A stretch of 13,234 nucleotides of DNA from a bacterium (GCA_040756715.1 JBFLYE010000088.1:1545-14778), one strand, 5' to 3'; shown: positions 1 to 6,536, counted from the stretch's first letter. Made by a program: numbers and translations. Notes: generated from the letters alone by a model not told the origin.

Positions 1-113
<113 letters not shown>

Positions 114-116
114 CTA

Positions 117-124
117 CCCCCTTT
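117..124 (-). promoter_or_regulatory. Ribosome binding site deciding the eno GTG start
   Basis: AAAGGGGG on the minus strand ends nine bases before the GTG at 107. Together with the in-frame stop just upstream it fixes the enolase start. Confidence 0.55.
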
Positions 125-144
125 CATTCCCCCTTTCTTCAAGG

Positions 145-177
145 AAGGAGAATAAATCTTAAATTTCTACCTCCTTT
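145..177 (-). promoter_or_regulatory. Orphan Shine-Dalgarno sequence with a complementary downstream segment
   Basis: AAAGGAGGT at 177-169 is a full-strength Shine-Dalgarno sequence, but no ATG, GTG or TTG follows it at usable distance. CTCCTT at 150-145 can pair with AAGGAG, giving a six to seven base-pair stem with a loop of about 18 bases in the eno leader. It may be a leader structure or a remnant of a lost small gene. No function is shown. Confidence 0.3.
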
Positions 178-178
178 A

Positions 179-207
179 TTTACATTTAATGTTACTTTTC
201 TTGTAAA
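179..207 (-). promoter_or_regulatory. Possible eno promoter
   Basis: TTTACA at 207-202 and TGTAAA at 184-179 are separated by 17 bases, overlapping the end of hepT. Each matches sigma-70-type hexamers only in part (5/6 and 4/6). In AT-rich DNA such pairs arise by chance, so this is a weak candidate for separate enolase expression. Confidence 0.2.
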
Positions 208-653
208 ACATCTAGAAATTCTTGTATATCTTTGCTATAGATTTCTTTAAGTTTCATTGCATCTTCAAGAATCAATCTAACCTTTCTTTTATCCAGTTCA
301 TAAGAATAGGCGTGCCGAAAAAAGTGTCTGAAGGCTCTAAGGTTATCTAATAAAACATAGCTTTTCTGTGAGATAAAAGGCGGCCGAACCCCTTCAATGG
401 AAATGGTCATTCTTTTAAGTAGTTCCAAATGGTATCTACTTTTATCAGAAATGTAATTTTCAAATGTATCAGCTATTATTTTGAATAAATCCTCAAAGGC
501 ACAATAGAGGTTGTGCAATTGATACCCAATGCTTTCTATTCCTGGCATTCCCTTTTTCCCTCTACGCTCTTCAAGTTTTATATATATATTTTCTATATCC
601 CTTACTTGAGCCTTTACATCTGCCTTTAATATAGCTAATCTTCCCTTATCCAT
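192..653 (-). CDS. hepT: HepT-like HEPN ribonuclease toxin
   Basis: Probable HEPN-family RNase, the toxin half of a MNT-HEPN (type VII) toxin-antitoxin pair. The 153-residue product is predicted mostly helical. Near residues 104-121 it carries LDNLRAFRHFFRHAYSYELD, in which R109-x4-H114-x-Y116 matches the Rx4HxY active-site motif of HepT toxins. In characterised pairs the MntA nucleotidyltransferase adds AMP units to this tyrosine, so Y116 would be the predicted target here. The sequence resembles the HepT-like group with an extended N-terminal helix rather than the shortest classic HepT. The ATG at 653 lies 19 bases inside the end of mntA and follows GGAAGG with six bases of spacing, so the two genes are probably translationally coupled. 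Toxin action is inferred from family and context. An inactive or nucleotide-binding HEPN role is the alternative. Confidence 0.8.
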   Translation of the reverse strand: MDKGRLAILKADVKAQVRDIENIYIKLEERRGKKGMPGIESIGYQLHNLYCAFEDLFKIIADTFENYISDKSRYHLELLKRMTISIEGVRPPFISQKSYVLLDNLRAFRHFFRHAYSYELDKRKVRLILEDAMKLKEIYSKDIQEFLDVLQEK

Positions 654-991
654 CTTATACCTTCCTTTTTCACTTTATTCTTAAGCCTATGGCCTTCCAA
701 TTGAACAATATCCACATCTACCCCAACCTCACTTGAGATAAAAGACATTGCCTTAAAAAAATTATAGTCTTTTAATCCCAAAAATCCAATGTCTATATCA
801 GAATCTTTCATAAATCTTCCTTGTTTAACTATTGAACCAAAGAGATATGCCTCCTTAAATGGAATCTCTATAGATAATTTGTTCAACGCATTAAAAACCT
901 TTTCTATCAACCGAACCCGTAAATCCTCTCCTTTCTTCTTCTTGTCTTCAATGGTTGCATCTAAGAAATAGGTTGAAAATTTTGTCTTCAT
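635..991 (-). CDS. mntA: MntA-like nucleotidyltransferase antitoxin
   Basis: Small DNA polymerase beta-type nucleotidyltransferase, about 118 residues from the ATG at 991. It has YLFGSIVKQGRFMKDSDIDI, the GS...DxD catalytic signature of minimal nucleotidyltransferases, and a later VDVDIVQL that supplies the third acidic residue. The spacing between GS and DID is 11 residues, one more than the GSx10DxD usual in MntA. A TTG at 997 is in frame, but AGGGAA at 1006-1001 is nine bases from the ATG and only a few bases from the TTG, so the ATG is preferred. It overlaps the HEPN gene by 19 bases in the usual antitoxin-first order. By analogy it would silence HepT by AMPylation with ATP. Toxin neutralisation is inferred, not shown. 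Confidence 0.8.
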   Translation of the reverse strand: MKTKFSTYFLDATIEDKKKKGEDLRVRLIEKVFNALNKLSIEIPFKEAYLFGSIVKQGRFMKDSDIDIGFLGLKDYNFFKAMSFISSEVGVDVDIVQLEGHRLKNKVKKEGIRWIRED

Positions 992-1000
992 AAACAATTA

Positions 1001-1006
1001 TTCCCT
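1001..1006 (-). promoter_or_regulatory. Ribosome binding site deciding the mntA ATG start
   Basis: AGGGAA on the minus strand lies nine bases upstream of the ATG at 991. It favours that ATG over the in-frame TTG at 997. Confidence 0.5.
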
Positions 1007-1009
1007 ATG

Positions 1010-1024
1010 TTTAGGTATCCTAAA
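1010..1024. repeat. Inverted repeat upstream of mntA, possible operator
   Basis: TTTAGG-TAT-CCTAAA is a perfect six-base inverted repeat around a three-base centre, just upstream of the mntA ribosome binding site. Its position would suit an operator or short hairpin controlling the toxin-antitoxin pair. No regulator is known. Confidence 0.4.
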
Positions 1025-1067
1025 TGGCTTCGCTTTCCCTTCGTATTCCAAAATCCTAAATAAATCT

Positions 1068-1116
1068 GCTCTAGGCTCTTGGCTCAAACTCTGACCCTTC
1101 AGCCTTGAGCTATTCT
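1068..1116. repeat. Diverged heptad-phased repeat
   Basis: The stretch divides into seven consecutive 7-base units starting GCTCTAG, GCTCTTG, GCTCAAA and continuing CTCTGAC, CCTTCAG, CCTTGAG, CTATTCT. The units are related but not identical. The same 7-base period occurs in ispE and folK, which suggests an old member of the same kind of array. Confidence 0.45.
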
Positions 1117-1141
1117 GTTTAGAATTTTGTGCGTTGGGATT

Positions 1142-1171
1142 ATCCCGAATCCTTAAATCCTTAAATCCCGA
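1142..1171. repeat. Short tandem repeat spanning the fmt stop codon
   Basis: The units ATCCCGA, ATCCTTA, AATCCTTA and AATCCCGA follow one another (7, 7, 8 and 8 bases). They encode the last residues of Fmt (...RDLRI) and its TAA. The unit ATCCCGA is closely related to the GGGATT-type units inside folK at 2501-2514, read on the other strand. Confidence 0.55.
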
Positions 1172-2046
1172 TTTTTCCCTTTAACTCCACAAAGAAACTC
1201 ATAGCCAGAGATAGGCCTTTTCCCACTTTTTTGAACCAAATCAAGGACAATTGAGCCTTTGCCACAACCTATAATTAACCCTTTATCCTTTTTTCCCAGT
1301 ATTTTTAAAGGCTCTCCCTCAATCTCAGAGAGCCTTGCCTTTAATACCTTTATCCTTTCATTATAAAGTCTCATCCAAACACCAGGGTCCTTTGGAACAC
1401 CCCTTATAAGGTTAAAAATCTTCCTATTTTCCTCTTTAAAATCAAGCTCAATAGCCTCTTTTATCTTTGGAGCAAATGTGGGAATGCCCTCCTGTTTTTT
1501 CCTTCCTGCCTTTCCTTCTTCAATCAAAGAAATTACATCCCTTAGGGCATCTTTTCCTATTTCAGAAAGCCTTAAAGATAGGCTTTCATAATCATCAATT
1601 TCTGAAATATCAATTTCTCTTTGGAGAATTATATCGCCTCCATCCATTGTCTCATCCATCCAGAATATGGTTACACCAGTTTTCTCCTCTTGGTTTATCA
1701 AAGCCCAGCTAATTGGAGATGCTCCCCGATATTTTGGAAGCAAGGATGGATGGAGGTTTATCGCCTTATAGTTTGAAATTATCTCCTTTGGTAATATCTT
1801 GCCATAAGCAACAACCACAATTAGATCAAAAGAGATTTGTGAAATAATAGGAAGAATGTCATCAGTTTGAAAAACCCTTATTCCAAGAGATTCTGCGATG
1901 AGCTTTAAAGGATTTGGAAAGATTTTAAGGCCCCTTCCCTTTGGCTTATCTGGCTTTGTTATTAGGCTAATATTGTGTTTCTTCTCAAAAAGCCCCTTTA
2001 AAGGCAAAATTGCAAAATCTGATGTTGCTAAAAAAAGGATGTTCAT
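1153..2046 (-). CDS. fmt: Methionyl-tRNA formyltransferase
   Basis: Transfers the formyl group of 10-formyl-THF to the amino group of Met on initiator tRNA, in the cytosol. The 297-residue product has the formyltransferase fold: INLHPSLLPKYRGASPI at about residues 96-112 gives the catalytic N97 and H99, and the MDETMDGGDI segment supplies D135. A C-terminal OB-like domain follows from about residue 205. It is slightly shorter than the E. coli enzyme (315 residues). The last few codons and the stop lie in a short tandem repeat, so the exact C-terminus is repeat-derived. Its ATG overlaps the folK stop (ATGA), which points to coupled translation. Standing beside folK and downstream of folD, it is the consumer of the folate carbon these genes make. 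Confidence 0.96.
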   Translation of the reverse strand: MNILFLATSDFAILPLKGLFEKKHNISLITKPDKPKGRGLKIFPNPLKLIAESLGIRVFQTDDILPIISQISFDLIVVVAYGKILPKEIISNYKAINLHPSLLPKYRGASPISWALINQEEKTGVTIFWMDETMDGGDIILQREIDISEIDDYESLSLRLSEIGKDALRDVISLIEEGKAGRKKQEGIPTFAPKIKEAIELDFKEENRKIFNLIRGVPKDPGVWMRLYNERIKVLKARLSEIEGEPLKILGKKDKGLIIGCGKGSIVLDLVQKSGKRPISGYEFLCGVKGKNRDLRI

Positions 2047-2564
2047 TTTTTATCAAGCTCTAAAAGAAGCTCAGAAATTGTCTTCTTATGTATGGGATGA
2101 ATAAAATCCTCTGCTATTTCTTGAAGACAAACAAGGGCAAATTTTCTATTTATAAGCTTCTTATGAGGAATAACAAGGTCTTTCTCGTTAATTACAAGCT
2201 CTCCATAGAGGAGGATGTCAATATCGATTATCCTTGGGCCATATTTTTTTGCCCTTTTTCTTCCTATCGTTTTCTCAATTTCTTTAAGCTTTAAAAGAAG
2301 ATTTTGGGGTGAAAGGTTTGTCTCAATCTTTATCGCACAATTTAAAAAAAATGGTTGGTCTTTATATCCCCAGGGTTCTGTCTCATAAATTCTTGATGTT
2401 TTAATTATGGATGCTATTTTATCAATAAAGGATAGGGCATTTTCAATATTTTTAGACCTATCTCCAATATTTGAACCCAAAAGAAGAAACGCATTGACTT
2501 TGGGATTCGGGATTTTTGCTTTTTCATTCCGCATTCTAAATTCCCCATTCCGCATTTCATTCAT
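2043..2564 (-). CDS. folK: 2-amino-4-hydroxy-6-hydroxymethyldihydropteridine pyrophosphokinase
   Basis: Pyrophosphorylates 6-hydroxymethyl-dihydropterin with ATP, the step before dihydropteroate synthase in folate synthesis. FLLLGSNIGDR starts at residue 26, YETEPWG lies near 60-66, and GPRIIDIDILLYG at 109-121 holds the two metal-binding aspartates D114 and D116. The core fills residues 23-173. The first 21 residues (MNEMRNGEF..., then KIPNP) are an extra N-terminal tail encoded by 7-base tandem repeats at 2501-2514 and 2526-2560. The start at 2564 is supported by its ATGA overlap with the end of mnmA once the mnmA frame is restored. ATG codons within the tail (residues 4 and 11) are alternatives, so the true N-terminus could be shorter. 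It overlaps fmt by four bases. Confidence 0.95.
   Translation of the reverse strand: MNEMRNGEFRMRNEKAKIPNPKVNAFLLLGSNIGDRSKNIENALSFIDKIASIIKTSRIYETEPWGYKDQPFFLNCAIKIETNLSPQNLLLKLKEIEKTIGRKRAKKYGPRIIDIDILLYGELVINEKDLVIPHKKLINRKFALVCLQEIAEDFIHPIHKKTISELLLELDKK
2501..2560. repeat. Heptanucleotide repeats encoding the folK N-terminal tail
   Basis: TGGGATT and CGGGATT stand at 2501-2514. After 11 bases come ATTCCGC, ATTCTAA, ATTCCCC, ATTCCGC and ATTTCAT at 2526-2560. The ATTCCGC and ATTCCCC units are the same (after rotation) as units in the ispE array at 3841-3889. On the coding strand they read GCGGAAT and GGGGAAT and supply in-frame ATG codons. Confidence 0.75.
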
Positions 2565-3572
2565 TCTATTATTCCACCCCCAAGAACAACATCTCCCTCA
2601 TAAAACACAACAGATTGGCCAGGGGTAATGGCAAATTGGGGCTTTTCAAATTTTACCGCTAGCCTACCCTTCTCAATTTTTCTCACAATTGCTGGTTCGT
2701 CCTGGCTTCTATACCTTATTTTGCAAGATACATTTCTGGGTTCTTCTATATCAACAAAAAGATTTATATCCCCTAAGTTTAATTCGTCTTTATAAAGCCC
2801 TTCCCTTTCTCCTACAATAATTGCATTTTTCTCTTTATCTATCCTGATTACATAGAGGGGCTTCCTTGCTGAAATGCCTATTTTTTCCCTCTGTCCAATG
2901 GTAAAAAAATGAAATTCCAGGATGGCTTCCTAAAACATTCCCCAATTTATCCAAAATAGGGCCTTCTTTTACTAAATCGGGGTGTTTTTCCAAAAGGTAT
3001 TTTTTATAATCATTATTAGGGATAAAGCATATCTCGCTGCTCTCTTTTTTTATGGGAAATCCCAATTTCTTTGCAATTTTTATTACCCCATCCTTTGTCC
3101 TGCATCCAAGTGGCATTAGAATATGCTTAAGATATTCCCTTTTTATTGGATAGAGAAAATATGATTGGTCTTTTTTTAAATCAATCCCTTTCTTAAGCCT
3201 TCCCTTTTCTATCCTTGCATAATGGCCTGCGGCAATATATTCTACATCCAATTCTTGTGCTTTTTTTAAGAGAAAATTAAATTTTATGTATTTATTGCAC
3301 ATTATACAGGGATTTGGCGTTATCCCATTTTTATAACATGCTACAAATTTATCAATTACCATTTTTTTAAAGCTATCCTTAATGTCTATTGAATAATGAG
3401 GGATTCCCAATTTAGCGGCTATATTTTTTACATCATTTATTTTGCAACACCTATTTTCATCTTCCTCCATCTTAAATGTTATCCCAATAACATTATACCC
3501 TTTTTCCTTAAGCAAATAGGCACAAACAGAGGAATCGATACCACCGCTCATTCCCACAAGAACGCTTTTCAT
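2561..3572 (-). CDS. mnmA: tRNA-specific 2-thiouridylase MnmA, split by a one-base frameshift
   Basis: Thiolates U34 of Lys, Glu and Gln tRNAs using ATP and a sulfur relay. The uninterrupted first part (3572 to 2835, 245 codons) has the PP-loop SGGIDSS at residues 9-15, NPCIMCNKYIKF with C89 and C92, AAGHYAR near 114-120, and ESSEICFI with the second catalytic cysteine C182. After GSHPGIS the frame slips at an A7 run (2903-2909, T7 on the coding strand) and the natural product ends in unrelated residues. Dropping one T restores FFTIGQREKIGISARKPLYV and about 115 further codons of the typical C-terminal beta-barrel domain. These end at a TGA (2563-2561) that overlaps the folK ATG. The corrected length of about 336 residues is normal for MnmA. 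The ATG overlaps the ispE stop (ATGA). The decay-free second part suggests a sequencing error, slippage or a very recent mutation. Confidence 0.88.
2903..2909 (-). other. Homopolymer frameshift site in mnmA
   Basis: Seven A on the plus strand (seven T in the coding strand) interrupt mnmA. Reading six T joins HPGISFF directly to TIGQRE, the conserved MnmA sequence. Upstream and downstream frames are otherwise clean. Confidence 0.85.
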
Positions 3573-4414
3573 ATCGGTTTTACAACCTTTGCCTTTATCC
3601 TAAGATAAAGCAGGGCTTTTCTTACCCTTTCTGCATCCTTTCTTTTGTTAAAAATCCCAAATAATGTAGGGCCTGAACCTGACATCAAGGCATTTAAGGC
3701 ACCCCCTTTTATAAGATATTCCTTCATTTTTCCAATCTCTGGATATTTTCTTATGGTTACAGATTCAAGACAATTATGTAAATTCTTTGCAATCCCAAAA
3801 ATATCCCCATTTTTTATTGCCAAAATCATCTTCTCTATTCCGCATTCCGCACTCCGCACTCCGCACTCCCCACTCCCCATTCCCCATTCTTGATATACCT
3901 CCCTTGTGGATACCTTAAATGGAAAAACAACAAGGAGAAAAAAACAATCCGGGATTAAGGGAAGCTTTATAAGTTTTTCTCCCTTTCCTTCTCCTAAACA
4001 TGTTCCCTTCTCAAGGAAAAAGCAAACATCGGCTCCAAGCCTTTCCCCTATTTTTTTTAATTCATCTAAAGAGAGGGAAAGCCCCCAAAATCTATTTAAA
4101 GCAAGGAGGCATTCTGCACAATTTGATGAACCTCCACCCATGCCAGCAGATATGGGAATATGCTTTTTAATTACAATTTTTGCCCCCTTTTTGCCACCTG
4201 TATATTCAAGTAAAGAAAGGGCTGCTTTATGGACAAGATTTTCTTTTTCTAAAATAGGAGGGCAAAAAACACTTAATGCAGGGGCTGGAAATATCTTTAT
4301 CTTGTCGAAGAGACTTATTGTCTGGAATATTGTTTTTATATTATGGAAGCCATCATTTCTTTTTCCTTCTACTACTAAAGAAAGGTTTATCTTGGCAGGG
4401 GATTCTACTTCCAC
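3569..4414 (-). CDS. ispE: 4-diphosphocytidyl-2-C-methyl-D-erythritol kinase
   Basis: GHMP-family kinase of the non-mevalonate (MEP) isoprenoid pathway, phosphorylating CDP-methylerythritol with ATP. SPAKINLSL at residues 5-13 carries K8, PISAGMGGGSSNCAE at 87-101 is the ATP-binding glycine-rich loop, GADVCFF holds catalytic D129, and MSGSGPTLFG at 244-253 is the third GHMP motif. The 281-residue length is normal for IspE. Residues of about 176-193 (EWGMGSGECGVRSAECGIE) are a low-complexity insert encoded by seven 7-base repeats at 3841-3889, placed between two conserved regions. The start is GTG at 4414, ten bases inside the end of the S1 gene. It overlaps mnmA by four bases. The insert probably forms a surface loop; this is inferred, not shown. 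Confidence 0.96.
   Translation of the reverse strand: MEVESPAKINLSLVVEGKRNDGFHNIKTIFQTISLFDKIKIFPAPALSVFCPPILEKENLVHKAALSLLEYTGGKKGAKIVIKKHIPISAGMGGGSSNCAECLLALNRFWGLSLSLDELKKIGERLGADVCFFLEKGTCLGEGKGEKLIKLPLIPDCFFLLVVFPFKVSTREVYQEWGMGSGECGVRSAECGIEKMILAIKNGDIFGIAKNLHNCLESVTIRKYPEIGKMKEYLIKGGALNALMSGSGPTLFGIFNKRKDAERVRKALLYLRIKAKVVKPI
3841..3889. repeat. Seven-copy heptanucleotide tandem repeat inside ispE
   Basis: The plus strand reads CGCATTC, CGCACTC three times, CCCACTC, then CCCATTC twice: seven units of exactly seven bases. On the coding strand the unit is GAGTGCG or GAATGCG. Because 7 and 3 share no factor, 21 bases encode a seven-residue cycle, seen here as GVRSAEC. Confidence 0.92.
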
Positions 4415-5622
4415 TTATTGCGTTTTGATCTTTGCATTTTTTTGTTTTGCTTGCTCTCTAAAATCTCAGAAAGTGTAAATCCACCCTTTCTTTGGCTTCT
4501 AAGGAATCTTTCTACCTGGTTATCTTCTTTTATGCCTTTTAAGCTCAATGTCATCTTTTGTTTTTCTGGATTAAGCTCTATTACCCTTACCTCTATCTCC
4601 TGACCTTCACTTAATGCCTCCTTATCCATCTCCCTCTTTGGAAGAAATCCCTCAACATCATCAATGGTTACAAAGGCATAGTTTGGTGTTATCTTTGATA
4701 CCCTTCCAGAAACTACAGAACCAATATCTAATCTATTCCTTATGGTCTCCCAGGGTGAAGGGAGTGCATCCTTAAGGCTTAATGAAACCCTGTGATTTTC
4801 TTTATCAACCTTTATCACAACAAGAGGAACTACTTCACTTTTCTTTAAAACATCTTTGGGGTGCTTTATATTTCTGTAGGAAAGCTCAGAGAGAGGGATA
4901 AGGCCCTGAATCCCTCCAATATCAACAAAAGCACCAAAATCTGTAAGCTTTACAACCTTTCCAGAAACAATTTTCCCATTTTCCAACTCATTGATAAGCC
5001 TTTCCCTCCTTTTCCTTTTCTCATCCTCCTCTACCTTTCTCAAAGAAAGGACGACATCCTTTTTTTTCCTATCAAATTCAAGAATCTTAAGTCTAACCTC
5101 TTTCCCAACATATGATTCAAGATTCCTTACAGGTTCTTTCTTTATATGGGAAATGGGAATAAATCCAGGGATACCAAGGTCAACTACCAATCCCCCCTTT
5201 ACTTGAGAAGAAATCATCCCAGAAATAACCTCATCCTTAGAAAACGCATTTTGAATTCTATCTAAGGCCTTTTTAAGGTCTGCCCTCTTTTTTGAAAGGA
5301 TAAAATTTCCATTATTATTGGATAAAACAATTACCTCTATTTCATCCCCTATTTGGACAATATCATCAGGGCTTTTAAACTCCTTTAAAGATAATTCATT
5401 AAATGGAATTATTCCCTCCTCTTTTAGCCCAATAGAAATAAGGATGCCCTCATTGCTTTTTCCAACCACGACCCCTTTTGTAACAATTCCTGGATTTATC
5501 TTTGGAAAATTCTTTTCATAGAACAATGCCTTTTCTAGTTTTTCTTTTTTTGCTTTATCGCTTTCCTTTCCTATCTTTGTTTCAACCTCTCTTATTGCCC
5601 TTTTTATAATGTCATTCTCCAT
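4405..5622 (-). CDS. rpsA: S1 RNA-binding domain protein (ribosomal protein S1-like)
   Basis: S1 proteins bind single-stranded mRNA on the 30S subunit and help initiation. This 405-residue protein has four OB-fold S1 domains at about residues 45-112, 131-195, 215-284 and 300-362. The third is the most typical (GKVVKLTDFGAFVDIGGIQG, then LIPLSELS). A short helical N-terminal segment precedes them and a lysine/arginine-rich tail (about residues 365-405) follows. E. coli S1 has six domains and 557 residues; four-domain forms of about 380-410 residues are common in other phyla. The ATG at 5622 lies 11 bases inside the end of folD and has no strong Shine-Dalgarno sequence before it. The last ten bases overlap ispE. 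The call as the ribosomal S1 is likely, but a four-domain S1 homologue with another RNA role cannot be excluded. Confidence 0.88.
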   Translation of the reverse strand: MENDIIKRAIREVETKIGKESDKAKKEKLEKALFYEKNFPKINPGIVTKGVVVGKSNEGILISIGLKEEGIIPFNELSLKEFKSPDDIVQIGDEIEVIVLSNNNGNFILSKKRADLKKALDRIQNAFSKDEVISGMISSQVKGGLVVDLGIPGFIPISHIKKEPVRNLESYVGKEVRLKILEFDRKKKDVVLSLRKVEEDEKRKRRERLINELENGKIVSGKVVKLTDFGAFVDIGGIQGLIPLSELSYRNIKHPKDVLKKSEVVPLVVIKVDKENHRVSLSLKDALPSPWETIRNRLDIGSVVSGRVSKITPNYAFVTIDDVEGFLPKREMDKEALSEGQEIEVRVIELNPEKQKMTLSLKGIKEDNQVERFLRSQRKGGFTLSEILESKQNKKMQRSKRNKWK

Positions 5623-6484
5623 TTTGTTTTTCTGCAGAGGTTACTGTATTAACAAGAAGCATTGTTATGGTCATAGGACCTACGCCACCGGGGACAGGGG
5701 TTATAAACCCTGCCTTTTTAGATACATTTTCAAAATCGCAATCGCCAACAATCTTTTCACCCATTCTGTTTATTCCCACATCGATAACACAAGAACCCTC
5801 TTTTACCATATCTTCTTTTACAAATTTTGCCTTTCCTATGGCAGCGACTAATATATCAGCTCCTTTACAAATATCAGAAAGGTTCTTTGTCTTTGAATGG
5901 CATATTGTAACTGTAGCATTAGCAGAAAGGAGAAGGAGGGCTATGGGTTTTCCAACAATATTTGACCTTCCCAAGACAACAGCATTAGACCCTTCTATTT
6001 TAACAGAAGATCTTATAAGCATTTCCATAATCCCATAGGGTGTGCAAGGAAGAAAAAGTTTATTTTCTTTCATCTTATAAAAATCCTTTTCTAAAAAGAA
6101 TTTCCCCACATTATAATAATGAAAGCCATCAACATCCTTATTGGGCGATATAGAAGACAAAACCAAATTTTCATCTATATGTGAAGGAAGGGGAAGCTGA
6201 ACAAGGATTCCATGTATGCTTTTATCAGAATTTATCCCTTCAATGAGGGAGATAAGTTGATCAGAGGTTATATTTTCTTCTAAATTGTATTGCCTTGAGT
6301 ATATTCCAAGCTTTTCGCAGGCAGATGTTTTGTTTCGGACATAAACAATGGATGCGGGATTGCTTCCTACAAGGATTGTAGCAAGGCCAGGGGTTATCCC
6401 CCTTTTCTTTAGCTCATCAATCCGTCCCCTTAATTCAGCCCTTATTTCTTCTCCTATTTTCTTTCCATCTATTATTTCAGCCAT
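5612..6484 (-). CDS. folD: Bifunctional methylene-THF dehydrogenase / methenyl-THF cyclohydrolase
   Basis: Converts 5,10-methylene-THF to 10-formyl-THF in two steps, with NADP the usual cofactor. All family marks are present in 290 residues: YVRNKTSACEKLGI with Y48 and catalytic K52, LVQLPLP at 94-100, PNKDVDGFH at 114-122, PCTPYG at 146-151, the Rossmann segment VVLGRSNIVGKP at 169-180, and TPVPGGVGPMTITML near the end. It starts at the ATG at 6484, 52 bases after argS, and has only a poor Shine-Dalgarno sequence. Its end overlaps the S1 gene by 11 bases. It feeds Fmt and purine synthesis, both encoded in the same run. The family call is firm. Confidence 0.97.
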   Translation of the reverse strand: MAEIIDGKKIGEEIRAELRGRIDELKKRGITPGLATILVGSNPASIVYVRNKTSACEKLGIYSRQYNLEENITSDQLISLIEGINSDKSIHGILVQLPLPSHIDENLVLSSISPNKDVDGFHYYNVGKFFLEKDFYKMKENKLFLPCTPYGIMEMLIRSSVKIEGSNAVVLGRSNIVGKPIALLLLSANATVTICHSKTKNLSDICKGADILVAAIGKAKFVKEDMVKEGSCVIDVGINRMGEKIVGDCDFENVSKKAGFITPVPGGVGPMTITMLLVNTVTSAEKQNGE

Positions 6485-6536
6485 TCTATTGCTATTTTAT
6501 ATAATAACGCCAAGAAAAGTAAAGAAAATTTTTTAA

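Larger units (their letters stand above)
998..1152. other. Repeat-rich spacer between fmt and mntA
   Basis: This is the longest gene-free stretch inside the gene run. It holds heptad-phased repeats at 1068-1116, the end of a second repeat block at 1142-1171 that also spans the fmt stop, and a perfect 6-base inverted repeat at 1010-1024. One minus-strand frame stays open from 1180 to a TAA at 1000-998 but has no ATG, so it is not called as a gene. Confidence 0.6.

Noticed and set aside
1136-1146. GGGATTATCCC palindrome after fmt as a terminator hairpin.
   Set aside because: The stem is about four pairs with a tiny loop and no T tract follows. It is better explained by the surrounding short repeats.
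998-1183. A minus-strand frame open for about 60 codons, ending ...EYEGKAKPFRIPKHRE and a TAA at 1000-998.
   Set aside because: It has no ATG or GTG, only late TTG codons, lies largely in repeat sequence and overlaps the fmt end. It resembles no family I recognise.
3645-4478. Long plus-strand open frames opposite ispE and in several other places.
   Set aside because: They mirror well-conserved minus-strand genes, resemble no known family, and stop-poor repeats and AT-biased codons explain their length.
6496-6523. TTTACT and TATAAA with 16 bases between them, before folD, as a promoter.
   Set aside because: The transcript would begin only about five bases before the folD ATG. In AT-rich DNA this match is likely chance.
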